From: Bog-159 sp050008575
GTDB lineage: Bacteria > Acidobacteriota > Terriglobia > Bryobacterales > Bryobacteraceae
DNA: 64,000 nt
Reading direction: 5' to 3'
Assembly: GCA_050008575.1 (NCBI GenBank)
Contig: JBEKMJ010000030.1
Coordinates: 124,001-188,000, forward strand
Within the stretch, counting starts at the first letter, position 1. Every line of letters begins with the position of its first letter. Below, piece after piece: positions 42,577 to 52,060 of the stretch. Position numbers and translations under genes: made by a program. The notes under the pieces are model-generated. The model was not told the origin of the DNA. It did no database searches and was given only the letters and a program-made list of their open reading frames with translations.

Positions 42577-43719
42577 ATGACACGCAGAGAACTCGGCAAA
42601 CTCGCCGCCGCGGGCAGCGCGGCCATCCTGCGCGCCACGGCCCAGAGCCAAGCCGGCGGCGCGCTCGAAGGCTTCGCGGACAAGGTCGACGCCGCCGCAT
42701 TCGACCCGGTGCTCTACACCCGTAAACTCTACGAATCCGCGCCGCTGCGGCTGACCTTCCGCGCGCAAAACCGCAAACAGGCGGAAGCGTGGCAGAAGCG
42801 CCTGCACGCTAAACTCACCGAACTGGCAGGCGGGTTCCCGGCGCCACGTGCACCACTGTTGCCGCAGACCCTTGAGACGCGCGATTTCCCCGCGTACCGC
42901 CGCGAGAAGTTCGTGTTTGAAAGCCGGCCGGGCTTGTTTGTGCTCGGCTACCTGCTGACGCCCCGCGATTCCGCGCCGCCCTATCCGGCCATGATCTGCA
43001 TACCCGGACACGGCCGCGGCGTGGATGACATCGTGGGTATCGACCCGCAGGGCCGCAACCGCACGGACAAGCCTGGGTATCAGCACGACTTCGCCATCCA
43101 GGTGGTGGAGCACGGCATGGCCGCGGTGGCCATCGAACCACTGGGCTTCGGCTGCCGCCGCGACCCGGTCACGCGCAAGAAAGGCGCGGAGGCCACCGCC
43201 TGCCAGCCCTCCGCCGGCGCGGCGCTGCTGCTGGGCCAGACCATGGTCGGATGGCGGGTCTACGATGTGATGCGCGCCATCGATTGGATCGAAACCCGCC
43301 AGGAACTCGACGCGCGCCGCGTGGGATGCATGGGCATCTCCGGCGGCGGCGAGGTGACCACGTTCGCCGCGGCGCTGGAACCGCGTATCCGCGCCGCCAT
43401 GATCAGCGGGTATCTCAACACGTTCCGCGACAGCATCATGAGCCTGTCGCATTGCATCGACAATTACGTTCCCGGCATTCTCAACTGGGCGGAGATGTAC
43501 GATGTGGCCGGCCTGATCGCGCCGCGGCCTTTGTTTGTCGAGTCGGGCATGCAGGACGATATCTTCCCGGTGGAAGCCAGCCAGCGAAGCTTCGCGCGCG
43601 TGCAGAAAGTGTACGAGGTTTTTGGCGCGGGGGCGTTATGCGGGCAGGAAGTTTTCAACGACATCCACTCGTTCCATGGCGTGCAGGGGCTGCCGTTCCT
43701 GGCGAAGCACTTGGGGTAA
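42577..43719 (+). CDS. Exported alpha/beta hydrolase (dienelactone hydrolase-like esterase)
   Basis: 380 residues. The N terminus MTRRELGKLAAAGSAAILRA is a Tat-like signal with the twin Arg. The hydrolase core has the nucleophile S255 in MGISGGGEV, a probable acid at D327/D328 (GMQDDIF) and a His at 364 or 367 (NDIHSFHG). CIPGHGRGVD before it is a likely oxyanion-hole loop. This looks like the acetyl-xylan-esterase/dienelactone hydrolase group common in polysaccharide-degrading soil bacteria. The substrate is unknown. It is divergent from the DinB-like gene. Confidence 0.8.
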   Translation: MTRRELGKLAAAGSAAILRATAQSQAGGALEGFADKVDAAAFDPVLYTRKLYESAPLRLTFRAQNRKQAEAWQKRLHAKLTELAGGFPAPRAPLLPQTLETRDFPAYRREKFVFESRPGLFVLGYLLTPRDSAPPYPAMICIPGHGRGVDDIVGIDPQGRNRTDKPGYQHDFAIQVVEHGMAAVAIEPLGFGCRRDPVTRKKGAEATACQPSAGAALLLGQTMVGWRVYDVMRAIDWIETRQELDARRVGCMGISGGGEVTTFAAALEPRIRAAMISGYLNTFRDSIMSLSHCIDNYVPGILNWAEMYDVAGLIAPRPLFVESGMQDDIFPVEASQRSFARVQKVYEVFGAGALCGQEVFNDIHSFHGVQGLPFLAKHLG

Positions 43720-43769
43720 GGAGACGACGCCGGGTGGCTAGTAGCCCAGCGCCGGACCGGACTAAAGTC

Positions 43770-44834
43770 TCACGCCAAGCGCGCCTCGATTAACGATTCC
43801 GAACCACGCCGCCCGGAGATCTTTCCCTTGTCCTTATACAGCGCATCGTCCGCTCGCCGGATGAGGTTCTCGATCTGTTCTCCGATGGACCACTCCGCCA
43901 CTCCCATCGCTACGCGCAGCAGTAACTTAATATGGCCGTCTTCCACCGAGAGCCGGTAGTCGCCTTCGCATTGTTTACCAATCTCCTGGCTCCTGGCGAT
44001 GGCCTGTGCAAGGCGGCATGCGGGCAGCAAAACCAGAAACTCGTCGCCCCCCCACCTGCACACCATGTCCGCGGACCGCACCACCGATCCCAACCGCTGT
44101 CCGAACTGCCGGAGCACCGCGTCGCCGGTGGGGTGGCCCCAGCGGTCGTTGATGCCCTTGAATCCGTTCAGATCCACCAACACCACGCTGAAGGGCTTCG
44201 CCGCCGTTACCGCCAAACGCAGCGCATGCTCCGCCGCGCGGCGGTTGCCCAAACCCGTCAACGCATCCGTGCGGGCGATCTCTTCCGACCGCGCCAGTTT
44301 CTCCTGGAACTGTCGAATCTCGGCATGCAGTTGCAGCACCGACTGCTGGCTGGCATCGTGGATCTCGGCCACCGCCTGCTTCAGTGCGGCTACTTCCTTC
44401 ACCATGCCCTTGCGGATCTCCGTCAAGTCTTGCAACTCGACCAGCGCATCCAGATTGCGCGTGAAACAGGTCAGCCGGCGGTTATTCGTGGTACTCTGCT
44501 GCGCGAGCGTAGTAGCGGCCTCGGCAAACGAACGCAGGATTTCTCTAAACTGTTTGTCCTTATGTTCCAGGATTTTATCGGCCTGCGTCGCGAACGCGCG
44601 CAGTTCATCCCTTAGCTTCGGGCGGCTCTGGCTCAAGACCTCCGCCGCCGGGCGCAGCTCGAACTGCGTTCGCAATTCCCGAATCTGTTTTCGAAAGTGG
44701 GCGACCAATTGCGCGGAGACCGATGGCAGGTTCTGCTCTATCCCCTCCAGGGCGGACTTATACGATGCTTCCAGTTCCGCGATCAACGGACCTTGTCCCT
44801 GGAGGTCTTCAAGATGTCTCTTCAAAGAGATCAT
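43770..44834 (-). CDS. Diguanylate cyclase (GGDEF) with coiled-coil N terminus
   Basis: 354 residues. Residues 1-185 are mostly helical with heptad-like charge patterns and no membrane segment or known sensor. The GGDEF domain (about 190-345) is intact: TDALTGLGNRRA, LVDLNGFKGIND, and GGDEF at 262-266. The product-inhibition site RSAD (253-256) lies exactly five residues before GGDEF, so feedback by c-di-GMP is expected. It makes c-di-GMP, which usually represses motility. The gene lies next to the flagellar locus, but on its own. Confidence 0.92.
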   Translation of the reverse strand: MISLKRHLEDLQGQGPLIAELEASYKSALEGIEQNLPSVSAQLVAHFRKQIRELRTQFELRPAAEVLSQSRPKLRDELRAFATQADKILEHKDKQFREILRSFAEAATTLAQQSTTNNRRLTCFTRNLDALVELQDLTEIRKGMVKEVAALKQAVAEIHDASQQSVLQLHAEIRQFQEKLARSEEIARTDALTGLGNRRAAEHALRLAVTAAKPFSVVLVDLNGFKGINDRWGHPTGDAVLRQFGQRLGSVVRSADMVCRWGGDEFLVLLPACRLAQAIARSQEIGKQCEGDYRLSVEDGHIKLLLRVAMGVAEWSIGEQIENLIRRADDALYKDKGKISGRRGSESLIEARLA

Positions 44835-45282
44835 GGCTTTGCCGGATTTGGGCGAACCGTCCTATTTTACGGCGACGGCCGGCCCAGCAGTTAGATCTCA
44901 ATGGTTAACGTGTTCCTAACCAACGGCCAGTCAAGAAATTGACGACATGCCGTGTGGCGCCGGCCGGCCCGTTTGCATTGGCCAAATGGGACTCCGCGGT
45001 TAGTGGGCGGATAGGCGTCGAGTAACGGGGAACTCCTGTGGGCCCCGGCATTGCAGAGGCGGCCTCGTCAAATCCTTGACGGCGGCGTTTGACTGTCAAG
45101 ACCACAACACTCCCGCGCCAAGTGTATCTAGTTGAAATAATTGGACGTCAGGCTGGGGTTTCATTTGCATCTCCAGAAGCCGTGAACCGACGCCCGGGCG
45201 CGTGTGGCACCGAAGGCCACAACTGACTGCGCCGTTTGATCGGAGCATCACGTCGGAGTTTCTTTTGAAAGGAGCAAGCTGT
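44835..45282. other. Intergenic region between the diguanylate cyclase and the flagellar locus
   Basis: 448 bp with no recognised gene. It must hold the divergent promoters of the leftward cyclase gene and the rightward unknown gene. I looked for a c-di-GMP-I riboswitch and found no matching core. The strong ribosome site aaaggag is at 45269-45275. Confidence 0.5.
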
Positions 45283-46149
45283 ATGGTTCATGCAATCGAG
45301 AATGGCGCACCTGAGATGATAAATAGGGCCGTGCCGGCCGAACCGCGGCCGTCGGGCGAATTCGGCGACGCCCTCCAGTCCGCTGTGGCGCCGGCGTCCC
45401 ACGCTAAGGTCAACGCGCCGCCCCATAACGATTTGCTGCCGATCCAAATAGTCAGCCAGCCTGTCGACCCGATCAAATCCGCAGCCAGTGCGGGTTCCGC
45501 CGCGCAGACCGGCCTGGGCGATCCGGATGTACAGGCGTGGCTCAATAGTTACTACACGGAGCGTTCGGGCGGTAATCCGCAAGGCGCGAGCGTCCCTAAC
45601 ATACCTTATGAAGGCGCCCCGGGAGCCGGCAGTAACTACTCGGCTAACAGCGTGTATGGACCGGACCAGATTTATACGCAGGCGCTGTACAATCAGAATG
45701 GCTATCTTTTTGCCAACATGACGGGAAGTAGTCCCGCGAATTTCACGTCCCAACTACCCGGCATACCAACCCAGCAGGCGCAACAGGAGTTCGATTCACT
45801 GCTGGCCAATGAAAACGCGCAAAGGCTGGCGTCCGGCCAGCCTATCGATACAACGGCGTATTGGTCGGATCCTGGGCCAATCACAGTCAACGGACAAACC
45901 TACACTTCGCAAGAGCTAGGCTACGCCGGACCGGCGCAGTCCTCCGGAGCCGAGCCGATCTACATTTCTCAAGGCGACCAGATACCAGGGACTAACACCT
46001 TCTCGGTGCCGGGATACAGCGGCACGGTCACCGGCCTACAGCCGGACCGCTACTATACCTTGCAGCAACTGGAACAGGCAGGCTTGAAATCGGGACAACC
46101 GGACGCTCAATTCCATCCCGGCTCGTGGTCGTCCACACCGAACGCCTAA
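45283..46149 (+). CDS. Unknown protein convergent with fliJ
   Basis: 288 residues from ATG 45283, with aaaggag at 45269-45275. There is no signal peptide or membrane segment. The N terminus (about 1-70, with FGDALQSAVAP) resembles the flexible start of some flagellar secreted proteins; the rest is rich in Gln, Pro, Ser, Tyr and Gly, with NSYYTERSGGNPQGAS, TYTSQELGYAGP and RYYTLQQLEQAGLKSGQ. No family is recognised. The stop overlaps the fliJ stop on the other strand. Its position and composition suggest a type-III-secreted or structural flagellar accessory, but this is inference. Confidence 0.65.
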   Translation: MVHAIENGAPEMINRAVPAEPRPSGEFGDALQSAVAPASHAKVNAPPHNDLLPIQIVSQPVDPIKSAASAGSAAQTGLGDPDVQAWLNSYYTERSGGNPQGASVPNIPYEGAPGAGSNYSANSVYGPDQIYTQALYNQNGYLFANMTGSSPANFTSQLPGIPTQQAQQEFDSLLANENAQRLASGQPIDTTAYWSDPGPITVNGQTYTSQELGYAGPAQSSGAEPIYISQGDQIPGTNTFSVPGYSGTVTGLQPDRYYTLQQLEQAGLKSGQPDAQFHPGSWSSTPNA

Positions 46150-46628
46150 GTGTCCGCCTGGGTAACTTGCGGCGGCGCATGGCGCCGCCCCGCCCTCGCT
46201 GCAATCCACTTTGACAGATAGGCTTCCGCGGCCAGGCTCTCCAGCGCACGGTCTTCGGCGTAGCGATGCTCCGACCACCGTCTGGCGCGCAATTTCTCAA
46301 CGAGCCGCACGCGGCGTTGAGCTGCCTGGACCGCCGCACGCTGTTCGCCTAGCGCGCGTTCCCGGCGAACGCGTTCCTCATGCAACCCCGCCTCCTCTTT
46401 TCTCACGCGCAAACGATAGAGCCCCAGCGAAGCGAGATCGCGCGCCAGGATCGAACCGCCCGACATCACTTCGCTCTCGACGGCCAAGCGCTCAGCCTGC
46501 AGGCGGGCGATGCGCTCCTGCACCAGGTTCAAAGCCGTGAGACAGGCGGCCAGGCGGTTCTCTTCCAGTTGGAGTTGCGTGCGGTACCACTCCAGTACTC
46601 TATCCAGCCGGAATTGGAAGGCTGACAT
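46146..46628 (-). CDS. fliJ: Flagellar export protein FliJ
   Basis: 160 residues, highly charged and coiled-coil, beginning FQFRLDRVLEWYRTQLQLEE, the usual FliJ opening (F-x-F-x-L-x-x-V-L). FliJ is a central stalk in the flagellar type III export ATPase and escorts chaperone-substrate complexes. Length and position after fliI fit. Sequence support alone is weak because FliJ proteins diverge quickly. The stop overlaps the convergent gene's stop by 4 bp. Confidence 0.8.
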   Translation of the reverse strand: MSAFQFRLDRVLEWYRTQLQLEENRLAACLTALNLVQERIARLQAERLAVESEVMSGGSILARDLASLGLYRLRVRKEEAGLHEERVRRERALGEQRAAVQAAQRRVRLVEKLRARRWSEHRYAEDRALESLAAEAYLSKWIAARAGRRHAPPQVTQADT

Positions 46629-46634
46629 ACGGGG

Positions 46635-47957
46635 TTAGAGCCTCTCCGCGATCGATCGCATACGGAGAAGGGTCTCCGGCAATCGGGAAGCGCCGGTGTC
46701 CTGCCGCAGAAATGCGTTGATCTCCGGGCGCAGCCGCACAGCCGCGTCGAGCCGCGGATTGCTGCCGCTCACATAAGCGCCGAGTTCGATCAAATCCTTC
46801 GATTCGTCGTACACGGCCAAGGCCTCGCGAATCTTTTTGGCGGCGTCCAAATCCGCTGCTTCGGAGATCCGCGTAGAGAGCCGGCTAAGGGAGTGCATGA
46901 CATCGATGGCGGGATAGTGGCCCGCCGCGGCGAGGCGGCGCGAAAGTACGATATGCCCATCCAGGATCGACCGCACCGCATCGCTAATGGGTTCGTTGAA
47001 ATCGTCGCCCTCCACCAGTACGGTGAAGAAGCCGGTGATCGATCCCTTCTGAAAGTTGCCGGCGCGCTCCAGGATTCTGGGCAGCAGGTTGAACACGGAA
47101 GGTGTGTACCCCTTCTGGCTGGGCGGCTCGCCGGCAGCCAGTCCGATTTCGCGCTGAGCCATAGCCAGACGAGTGACAGAATCCATGATCAACAGCACAT
47201 GGGCGCCTTGGTCGCGGAAGTATTCAGCGATCGCCAGGGCGACAAAGCAGGCGCGCACACGCAAGGGGGCCGGGCGGTCCGAAGTGGAACAGACCACTAC
47301 CGAGCGGCTACCGCCTTCAGCTCCCAGATCGTGTTCGAGGAAGGCCCGCACCTCGCGGTTGCGTTCGCCAACCAGCGCGATCACCGTGAGATCCGCGGAA
47401 TTGTGGCGCGCCATGGAGCCCAGCAGGGTACTTTTTCCAACACCGCTGCCGCCGAAAATACCCATGCGCTGGCCGCGGCCGCAGGGGACCAGGCTATCGA
47501 TCGCGCGGACACCCGTTATGATCCGCTCGGTGATATGCTCGCGGTCCAAAGGGCTGCCCGGCGCAGGGTGCAGCCGGTAGGACTCGGCGCGCCGGATGGG
47601 CGGCTTTCGATCAATCGGCCTTCCAAAGCCATCCAGAACGCGGCCAACCAGATCGGGCCCGACGGGCACCTGCGTATCGTCGGGACGCGCGATGACTTGA
47701 TCCCGCAGTTGAATGCCGTCGATTTCTTCCAGCGGCATGGACAACACGTGTCCGTCGCGGAAGCCGACCACCTGCGTGCGAATGCGGCGTCCCGCCGAGG
47801 TGATCACCTCGCAACAGTCGCCGATGGCCACCGCCGGCCCGCGGGACGCTATCAGTAGACCTACGAGTTCCACCACTTCGCCGGTCCAAGGCAAGAGTTC
47901 GGCGCTGCGCACCTGCGAAATGTACGCGTTGAAGTTTGTAGGGCAGGAAGAAGTCAT
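46635..47957 (-). CDS. fliI: Flagellum-specific ATPase FliI
   Basis: 440 residues from ATG 47957, which overlaps the fliH stop as ATGA; an earlier in-frame ATG at 47990 is less likely. The F1-ATPase beta-like fold has Walker A GGSGVGKST at 169-177, Walker B LLIMDSVTRLAMAQREIGLA, and the FliI-type signature GEPPSQKGYTPSVF. It is an ATPase of the type III export apparatus and pairs with FliH and FliJ. Six bp separate it from fliJ. Confidence 0.95.
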   Translation of the reverse strand: MTSSCPTNFNAYISQVRSAELLPWTGEVVELVGLLIASRGPAVAIGDCCEVITSAGRRIRTQVVGFRDGHVLSMPLEEIDGIQLRDQVIARPDDTQVPVGPDLVGRVLDGFGRPIDRKPPIRRAESYRLHPAPGSPLDREHITERIITGVRAIDSLVPCGRGQRMGIFGGSGVGKSTLLGSMARHNSADLTVIALVGERNREVRAFLEHDLGAEGGSRSVVVCSTSDRPAPLRVRACFVALAIAEYFRDQGAHVLLIMDSVTRLAMAQREIGLAAGEPPSQKGYTPSVFNLLPRILERAGNFQKGSITGFFTVLVEGDDFNEPISDAVRSILDGHIVLSRRLAAAGHYPAIDVMHSLSRLSTRISEAADLDAAKKIREALAVYDESKDLIELGAYVSGSNPRLDAAVRLRPEINAFLRQDTGASRLPETLLRMRSIAERL

Positions 47958-48616
47958 CTGCGCGCCTCCAACTGGTCCGTCAATCCGCATTCGATCTCGC
48001 GCAGTTGGGTTTCGAGCGAAGCATCCAGCGCTCCGCCGTTGATTTCAAAAACGGCTCCGCCTTTCTGTTGCGAGGCGTCATGCACCACCTCGATGGCCTG
48101 GCTGCGTCCCATCTCATCGAGACAACTGCGCACGATTTTCGCCTGATCGGGATGCACGCGAACCCGATAGACTTCCTGCGCCCGCAGCTTTTCCAACGCA
48201 GCCTTGATGAGAGCGCCCAAGGCGGATGTATCCACGGTCAGTTCACGATGGAGCACGCGGCGTGCGATCTCGACGGCCAGCCGCACTGTATCGGCCTCCG
48301 CCCGATGAATGGTCTCGGCGCGCAGCGAGGCGACTTCGGCAATGGCCACGGCCAGTCTCTCGATAGTCCCGCGTACTTCGCTCTCCAGGCTCTGTCTGGC
48401 CGCGGCTTCCCCCGCGCGCAATCCCGCATCGAAGGATTCTTGCGATCGTCGCTCTATACAGGCGGTCAACTCGCTCACTTTGCCGCGCAGTAGCGACAGC
48501 TCGTCGGACGCCGGGGCAGCCTCGAGTGGCGCCTCCGGAAGCGGAGTGGTGGATCCACGGCGCCAGACGATGGGTCTCACGTCGAGGTCCGAATCCTGCA
48601 ACAGCTTAGACAACAT
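47954..48616 (-). CDS. fliH: Flagellar assembly protein FliH
   Basis: 220 residues. A long helical middle (about 40-110) leads to the conserved C-terminal domain with LAVEIARRVLHRELTVD, VRVHPDQAKIV and the closing GGAVFEINGGALDASLETQL. FliH holds the FliI ATPase at the export gate and regulates it. Its C-terminal domain resembles the ATP synthase b/delta pair. The start lies 11 bp inside the end of fliG, and the stop overlaps fliI (ATGA), so the run is tightly coupled. Confidence 0.9.
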   Translation of the reverse strand: MLSKLLQDSDLDVRPIVWRRGSTTPLPEAPLEAAPASDELSLLRGKVSELTACIERRSQESFDAGLRAGEAAARQSLESEVRGTIERLAVAIAEVASLRAETIHRAEADTVRLAVEIARRVLHRELTVDTSALGALIKAALEKLRAQEVYRVRVHPDQAKIVRSCLDEMGRSQAIEVVHDASQQKGGAVFEINGGALDASLETQLREIECGLTDQLEARR

Positions 48617-49625
48617 ATTCGTCGCCGCCGCCGCGATTCACGCTCAGGACGCCTTCCTGCTGCAACTGCCGCACGACCGCGACCAGTTGCTGTTGGGCGG
48701 CTTCCACATCCCGGATACGCACTGGACCGAGCGCATCCATGTCCTCCTCGAGCATTTCGGCGGCGCGCTGCGACATACACTGCTTAAAGTGATCGCGGAC
48801 CTTGCCGAAAGTCCCCTTCAAGGCCACTGTTAGAATCTTCCGGTCGACCCTGGCAATCAATTTGGTCATGTTATCTTTGCTGATATTCAGGACGTCCTCA
48901 AAGACGAACATCATGTCCCGAACGGTCGTGCCGAGGGCTTGGTCTTCCTCGTCCACTTTCGCCAGGATGGCTTCCACTACGGCCGGATCGACCTGGTTCA
49001 AAAGGGCGGCCAGCGTGCGCATGCCATCAGCTCGTTTCACCTGCTTGAGGTTCTGGAGCTTGCTGCCGATCGCCTCCGCAATGCGCCGGAACACTTCCGG
49101 TGAGATGCGATCCAGGGAGGCCATGCGCATGGCGACCTGCGGCTGTATGTCCGGCGGAAGGGAGGACATCACCGCCCCGGCCTGCGCGGCCGGCAGATTC
49201 GAAAGAATCAAGGCAATCACCTGGGGGTGCTCGTCCCGAACGAATCCCGCGAGTTGCTGCGGATCCGTGTCCTGCAGCAATTCCAATTCGGTCTGGCTGG
49301 CAGCGGCCGGGCCCGAAGATTGCAGGATCTTTTGGGCAGGCTCCGCCCCAAGCGCCTGCTCCACCAGTCTGCGGGCACATTCGGCGCCACCCTTCGCGAA
49401 GAATGGACTGCTCACCGCGAGAGTTTCAAACTCGCGGAATACGCCGAGCATGTGATGGGGCGCCACGGCATCCAGGGTGGATATTTCCCGCGTAATCTGG
49501 CGAATCTCGCCGGCGTCTAAATGGCGCAGCACGTCGGCGCCGATTTGGTCGCCTACCCCCATCAGGAACATGGCCGCCTTGCGTGCCCCTGTCACGGCCT
49601 GCGGCGTTTCATTGGATTCAAGCAT
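48606..49625 (-). CDS. fliG: Flagellar motor switch protein FliG
   Basis: 339 residues, full length. N-terminal domain RKAAMFLMGVGDQIGADVLR binds FliF; the middle domain shows DEHPQVIALILSNLPAAQAG and ERISPEVF-like DRISPEVFRRIAEAI; the C-terminal domain carries the torque helix with DNMTKLIARVDRK and DALGPVRIRDVEAAQ. FliG is the rotor protein that meets the MotA stator. It starts 8 bp inside the end of fliF, and its stop overlaps fliH. Confidence 0.95.
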   Translation of the reverse strand: MLESNETPQAVTGARKAAMFLMGVGDQIGADVLRHLDAGEIRQITREISTLDAVAPHHMLGVFREFETLAVSSPFFAKGGAECARRLVEQALGAEPAQKILQSSGPAAASQTELELLQDTDPQQLAGFVRDEHPQVIALILSNLPAAQAGAVMSSLPPDIQPQVAMRMASLDRISPEVFRRIAEAIGSKLQNLKQVKRADGMRTLAALLNQVDPAVVEAILAKVDEEDQALGTTVRDMMFVFEDVLNISKDNMTKLIARVDRKILTVALKGTFGKVRDHFKQCMSQRAAEMLEEDMDALGPVRIRDVEAAQQQLVAVVRQLQQEGVLSVNRGGGDEYVV

Positions 49626-51279
49626 GGTGCGCTCCGGTTTTTGCGGTTTCGGTCTGCAGCAGCCACATGCGCAAGGCGTTCGCCGTGACCGCGGGCTCCC
49701 GCTTGGCTAGTTCACGAATGCGCTTGGCCAACTCATGGCCGTCGTCGTCCACAGAAACCAGATCGGTCCCCGCGGCTAGCTGCTCCGCGGTAGCCAGGGC
49801 TGTTCCGGGGTGCAAGCGAGGGGGCTCCATGGAATGCTCCAACTCGCCGGCCTGCACGACGGCCGCGGCGTACTTCCGTCTTCTGGCTTTGAGAAAGACG
49901 CGGAACGCAATCAGCAGGATCGCCAGCGCCGCAACGGCGGCGGACAGGTAGCCGCGGTACTTGGTAACCCACCGCAGCCAGGCCGGATCGTTGTTGGGCG
50001 GGGGCGCGGAGGGAGGCATCGCCATTGGCTCGGCATTCTGGGTGGACTCGAATGGCAGCGTCTCGACGATCAACTGATCGCCTCGCTCGGCGCTAAATCC
50101 GGTCACGCCGGCTACTAATTCCTTGATGGTCTTCAGCGTCTCGGGAGCCACGGGAATCAACAAGCGATGCCTTTGCGCGCCGCTGCCTTCCCAACGCACG
50201 GTTTGATCCACCAAAACGGCCAGGGACATGCGCTTGACGATGCCCTGTGGAATCCGCGTGTGCCGAATCACGCGGCTGGTTTGATAGGCGATGTTTTCGG
50301 TGCGCCGCGAGACTCCGCCGGCGCCGGCTTTAGCGGGCGCGGCGCCGCCGGGCAGATTCGACGCCGTTCCGGGAATGCCGGACGAACCGCCGCGATCGGC
50401 TACGTCTTCGGACTTCTGGGAGCTGACCATTACCGAGTGGGTGGGATCCAGGGTCTCTTCCTGCTGTTCGCCGCTGGTCAGGTCATAATCCACCGAGGCG
50501 CCCACGCGGTAAGCGTTCGGTCCCAACAAGGGGTCCAACGTTTCCGAGATTTTGGCGACCAGATTGTGCTCGACCTGCTGCCGCATCTCCAGCAGTTCGC
50601 CGGGAGCCTGGGCTCCATCTACAGCGGCCGCTCTGGCGCGGCGAGTCAGCAGCGTGCCGTTCATATCCACCACCGAAATCGCATCGGGAGAAAGTCCCTC
50701 GACAGCGCTGGCCACCAGGTTGGTAATCGCCACGACGTTAAGCGGTGACAGATGCGCACCCGGATGCAGCTTCACCATCACGCTGCCTTTGGACGGTTGC
50801 TGCTGATCCAGGAACACGGACTCTTTGGGCAGCGTCAGATGGACGCGGGCCTGTTCCACCTCCGCGAGGCTCATCACGGACCGCTCGAGTTCTCCCTCGA
50901 GGGCCCGTTTATAATTGATATGCTCGACAAAATCCGTGGTGCCGAAGTTGGTCTTGTCGAACAATTCAAAGCCAATGCGGCCGGTCTTGGGCAGCCCGGC
51001 GGCGGCCAGCGCCAGGCGCGACTCAGCGAGCTTCTCGGAGGGCACGCGCACGGTGCCGCCGCTCTCCGCCAAGCGGTACTCGACGCCGGTCTCCTTTAAC
51101 TTCTGCACGACCCCGGCGGCGTCTTCCGGCGCCATGCCGATATACAGCGCGCTGAAGCCGCTCTCGTGTTTCCAGTGTACGAGCGAAGCGATCAAGACGC
51201 CCGCCAAAAGGGCCGCCATGACGATGGTGACGCGTTGTTTGATGGAGAGATCTGAGATGAGCTTACGTATCTGGCGCAT
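49618..51279 (-). CDS. fliF: Flagellar MS-ring protein FliF
   Basis: 553 residues, normal length. The first membrane segment is near 20-36 (VTIVMAALLAGVLIASLV), the ring-building motifs region opens with YIGMAPEDAAGVVQKLKETG, and the typical LTLPKESVFL signature follows. The second membrane segment is near 445-465 (LSAAVAALAILLIAFRVFL). The cytoplasmic tail ending NALRMWLLQTE binds FliG. It forms the base of the flagellar basal body. Confidence 0.95.
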   Translation of the reverse strand: MRQIRKLISDLSIKQRVTIVMAALLAGVLIASLVHWKHESGFSALYIGMAPEDAAGVVQKLKETGVEYRLAESGGTVRVPSEKLAESRLALAAAGLPKTGRIGFELFDKTNFGTTDFVEHINYKRALEGELERSVMSLAEVEQARVHLTLPKESVFLDQQQPSKGSVMVKLHPGAHLSPLNVVAITNLVASAVEGLSPDAISVVDMNGTLLTRRARAAAVDGAQAPGELLEMRQQVEHNLVAKISETLDPLLGPNAYRVGASVDYDLTSGEQQEETLDPTHSVMVSSQKSEDVADRGGSSGIPGTASNLPGGAAPAKAGAGGVSRRTENIAYQTSRVIRHTRIPQGIVKRMSLAVLVDQTVRWEGSGAQRHRLLIPVAPETLKTIKELVAGVTGFSAERGDQLIVETLPFESTQNAEPMAMPPSAPPPNNDPAWLRWVTKYRGYLSAAVAALAILLIAFRVFLKARRRKYAAAVVQAGELEHSMEPPRLHPGTALATAEQLAAGTDLVSVDDDGHELAKRIRELAKREPAVTANALRMWLLQTETAKTGAHHA

Positions 51280-51311
51280 GTGGGGTCCCGGGGTGGTCTA
51301 ATGCGGCGTTC

Positions 51312-51608
51312 CTAGATCTGCATCTTCATGACTTCCTGATATGCGTCTACTACCTTGTTTCGTACCTGCAGACCGAGCTCGAAAGCCAGGGAGGCTTTCT
51401 GCGTGGCCAGAACGGCCGTATGCAACTCCTCGTTTTCCCCGGTCAGGAATTTCTGTACCGCGTCGGACGCGTTGTTGTTCAAAGATTCCAGTTTGTCTAT
51501 GCTACCCATCAGTAGTTTCTGGAACTCGCCCGATTGATCCGTGGATCTGGCGGGTGCGACCAGATCCGGCATCGAGATGGGTGTGATATTTGAAATCGGC
51601 GCCGGCAC
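51312..51608 (-). CDS. fliE: Flagellar hook-basal body protein FliE
   Basis: 98 residues, standard length. The conserved C-terminal stretch is complete: FQKLLMGSIDKLESLNNNAS, then ELHTAVLATQKASLAFELGL and QVRNKVVDAYQEVMKMQI. FliE links the MS ring to the rod. It sits 11 bp after flgC and 32 bp before fliF. Confidence 0.95.
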   Translation of the reverse strand: MPAPISNITPISMPDLVAPARSTDQSGEFQKLLMGSIDKLESLNNNASDAVQKFLTGENEELHTAVLATQKASLAFELGLQVRNKVVDAYQEVMKMQI

Positions 51609-51619
51609 TCGAAGTTCTC

Positions 51620-52060
51620 CTATTTAAGCAGATCGATGGATTTCTGGATCATGTCTTTCACCGCCGACATGGCGGCTACATTCGCCTGGTAGCTGCGGTT
51701 GGCGCCCATCAGATCGACCATATCCTCGGCCGGATTAACCTTGGGCATGGTGACGTAACCCTGGGCGTCCGCGTCGGGATGGCCCGGCAAATAGCGCTTC
51801 TCCGGCGCGCTGGTATCCACGGATATACCCGCCACCTTGACGCCGGTGAGATTCTCTCCGCCCAGTTGAGCCTGCAGCTCCGAACTGAACGCGGAGCCCA
51901 TCTCGTCGCTGGAAAAGATGGCATCCTTGCGGCGGTACGGACCGCCGTCGGGAGTGCGCGTGGTTTCCGAATTGGCGATATTCTCCACCAGCAACGCGGC
52001 GCGCGTGCGCTGCGCGGCCATTCCGGAAGCGCTAACCGAAAGTGCCGAGAACAAACTCAT
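51620..52060 (-). CDS. flgC: Flagellar basal-body rod protein FlgC
   Basis: 146 residues. The N-terminal MSLFSALSVSASGMAAQRTR and IANSETTRTPDGGPYRRKDA, and the C-terminal NPAEDMVDLMGANRSYQANV, are standard for proximal rod proteins. The ATG shares a base with the flgB stop (TAATG), so translation is coupled. Confidence 0.95.
   Translation of the reverse strand: MSLFSALSVSASGMAAQRTRAALLVENIANSETTRTPDGGPYRRKDAIFSSDEMGSAFSSELQAQLGGENLTGVKVAGISVDTSAPEKRYLPGHPDADAQGYVTMPKVNPAEDMVDLMGANRSYQANVAAMSAVKDMIQKSIDLLK

Noticed and set aside
44835..45282. c-di-GMP riboswitch next to the diguanylate cyclase
   Set aside because: No GEMM core or tetraloop receptor pattern was found.
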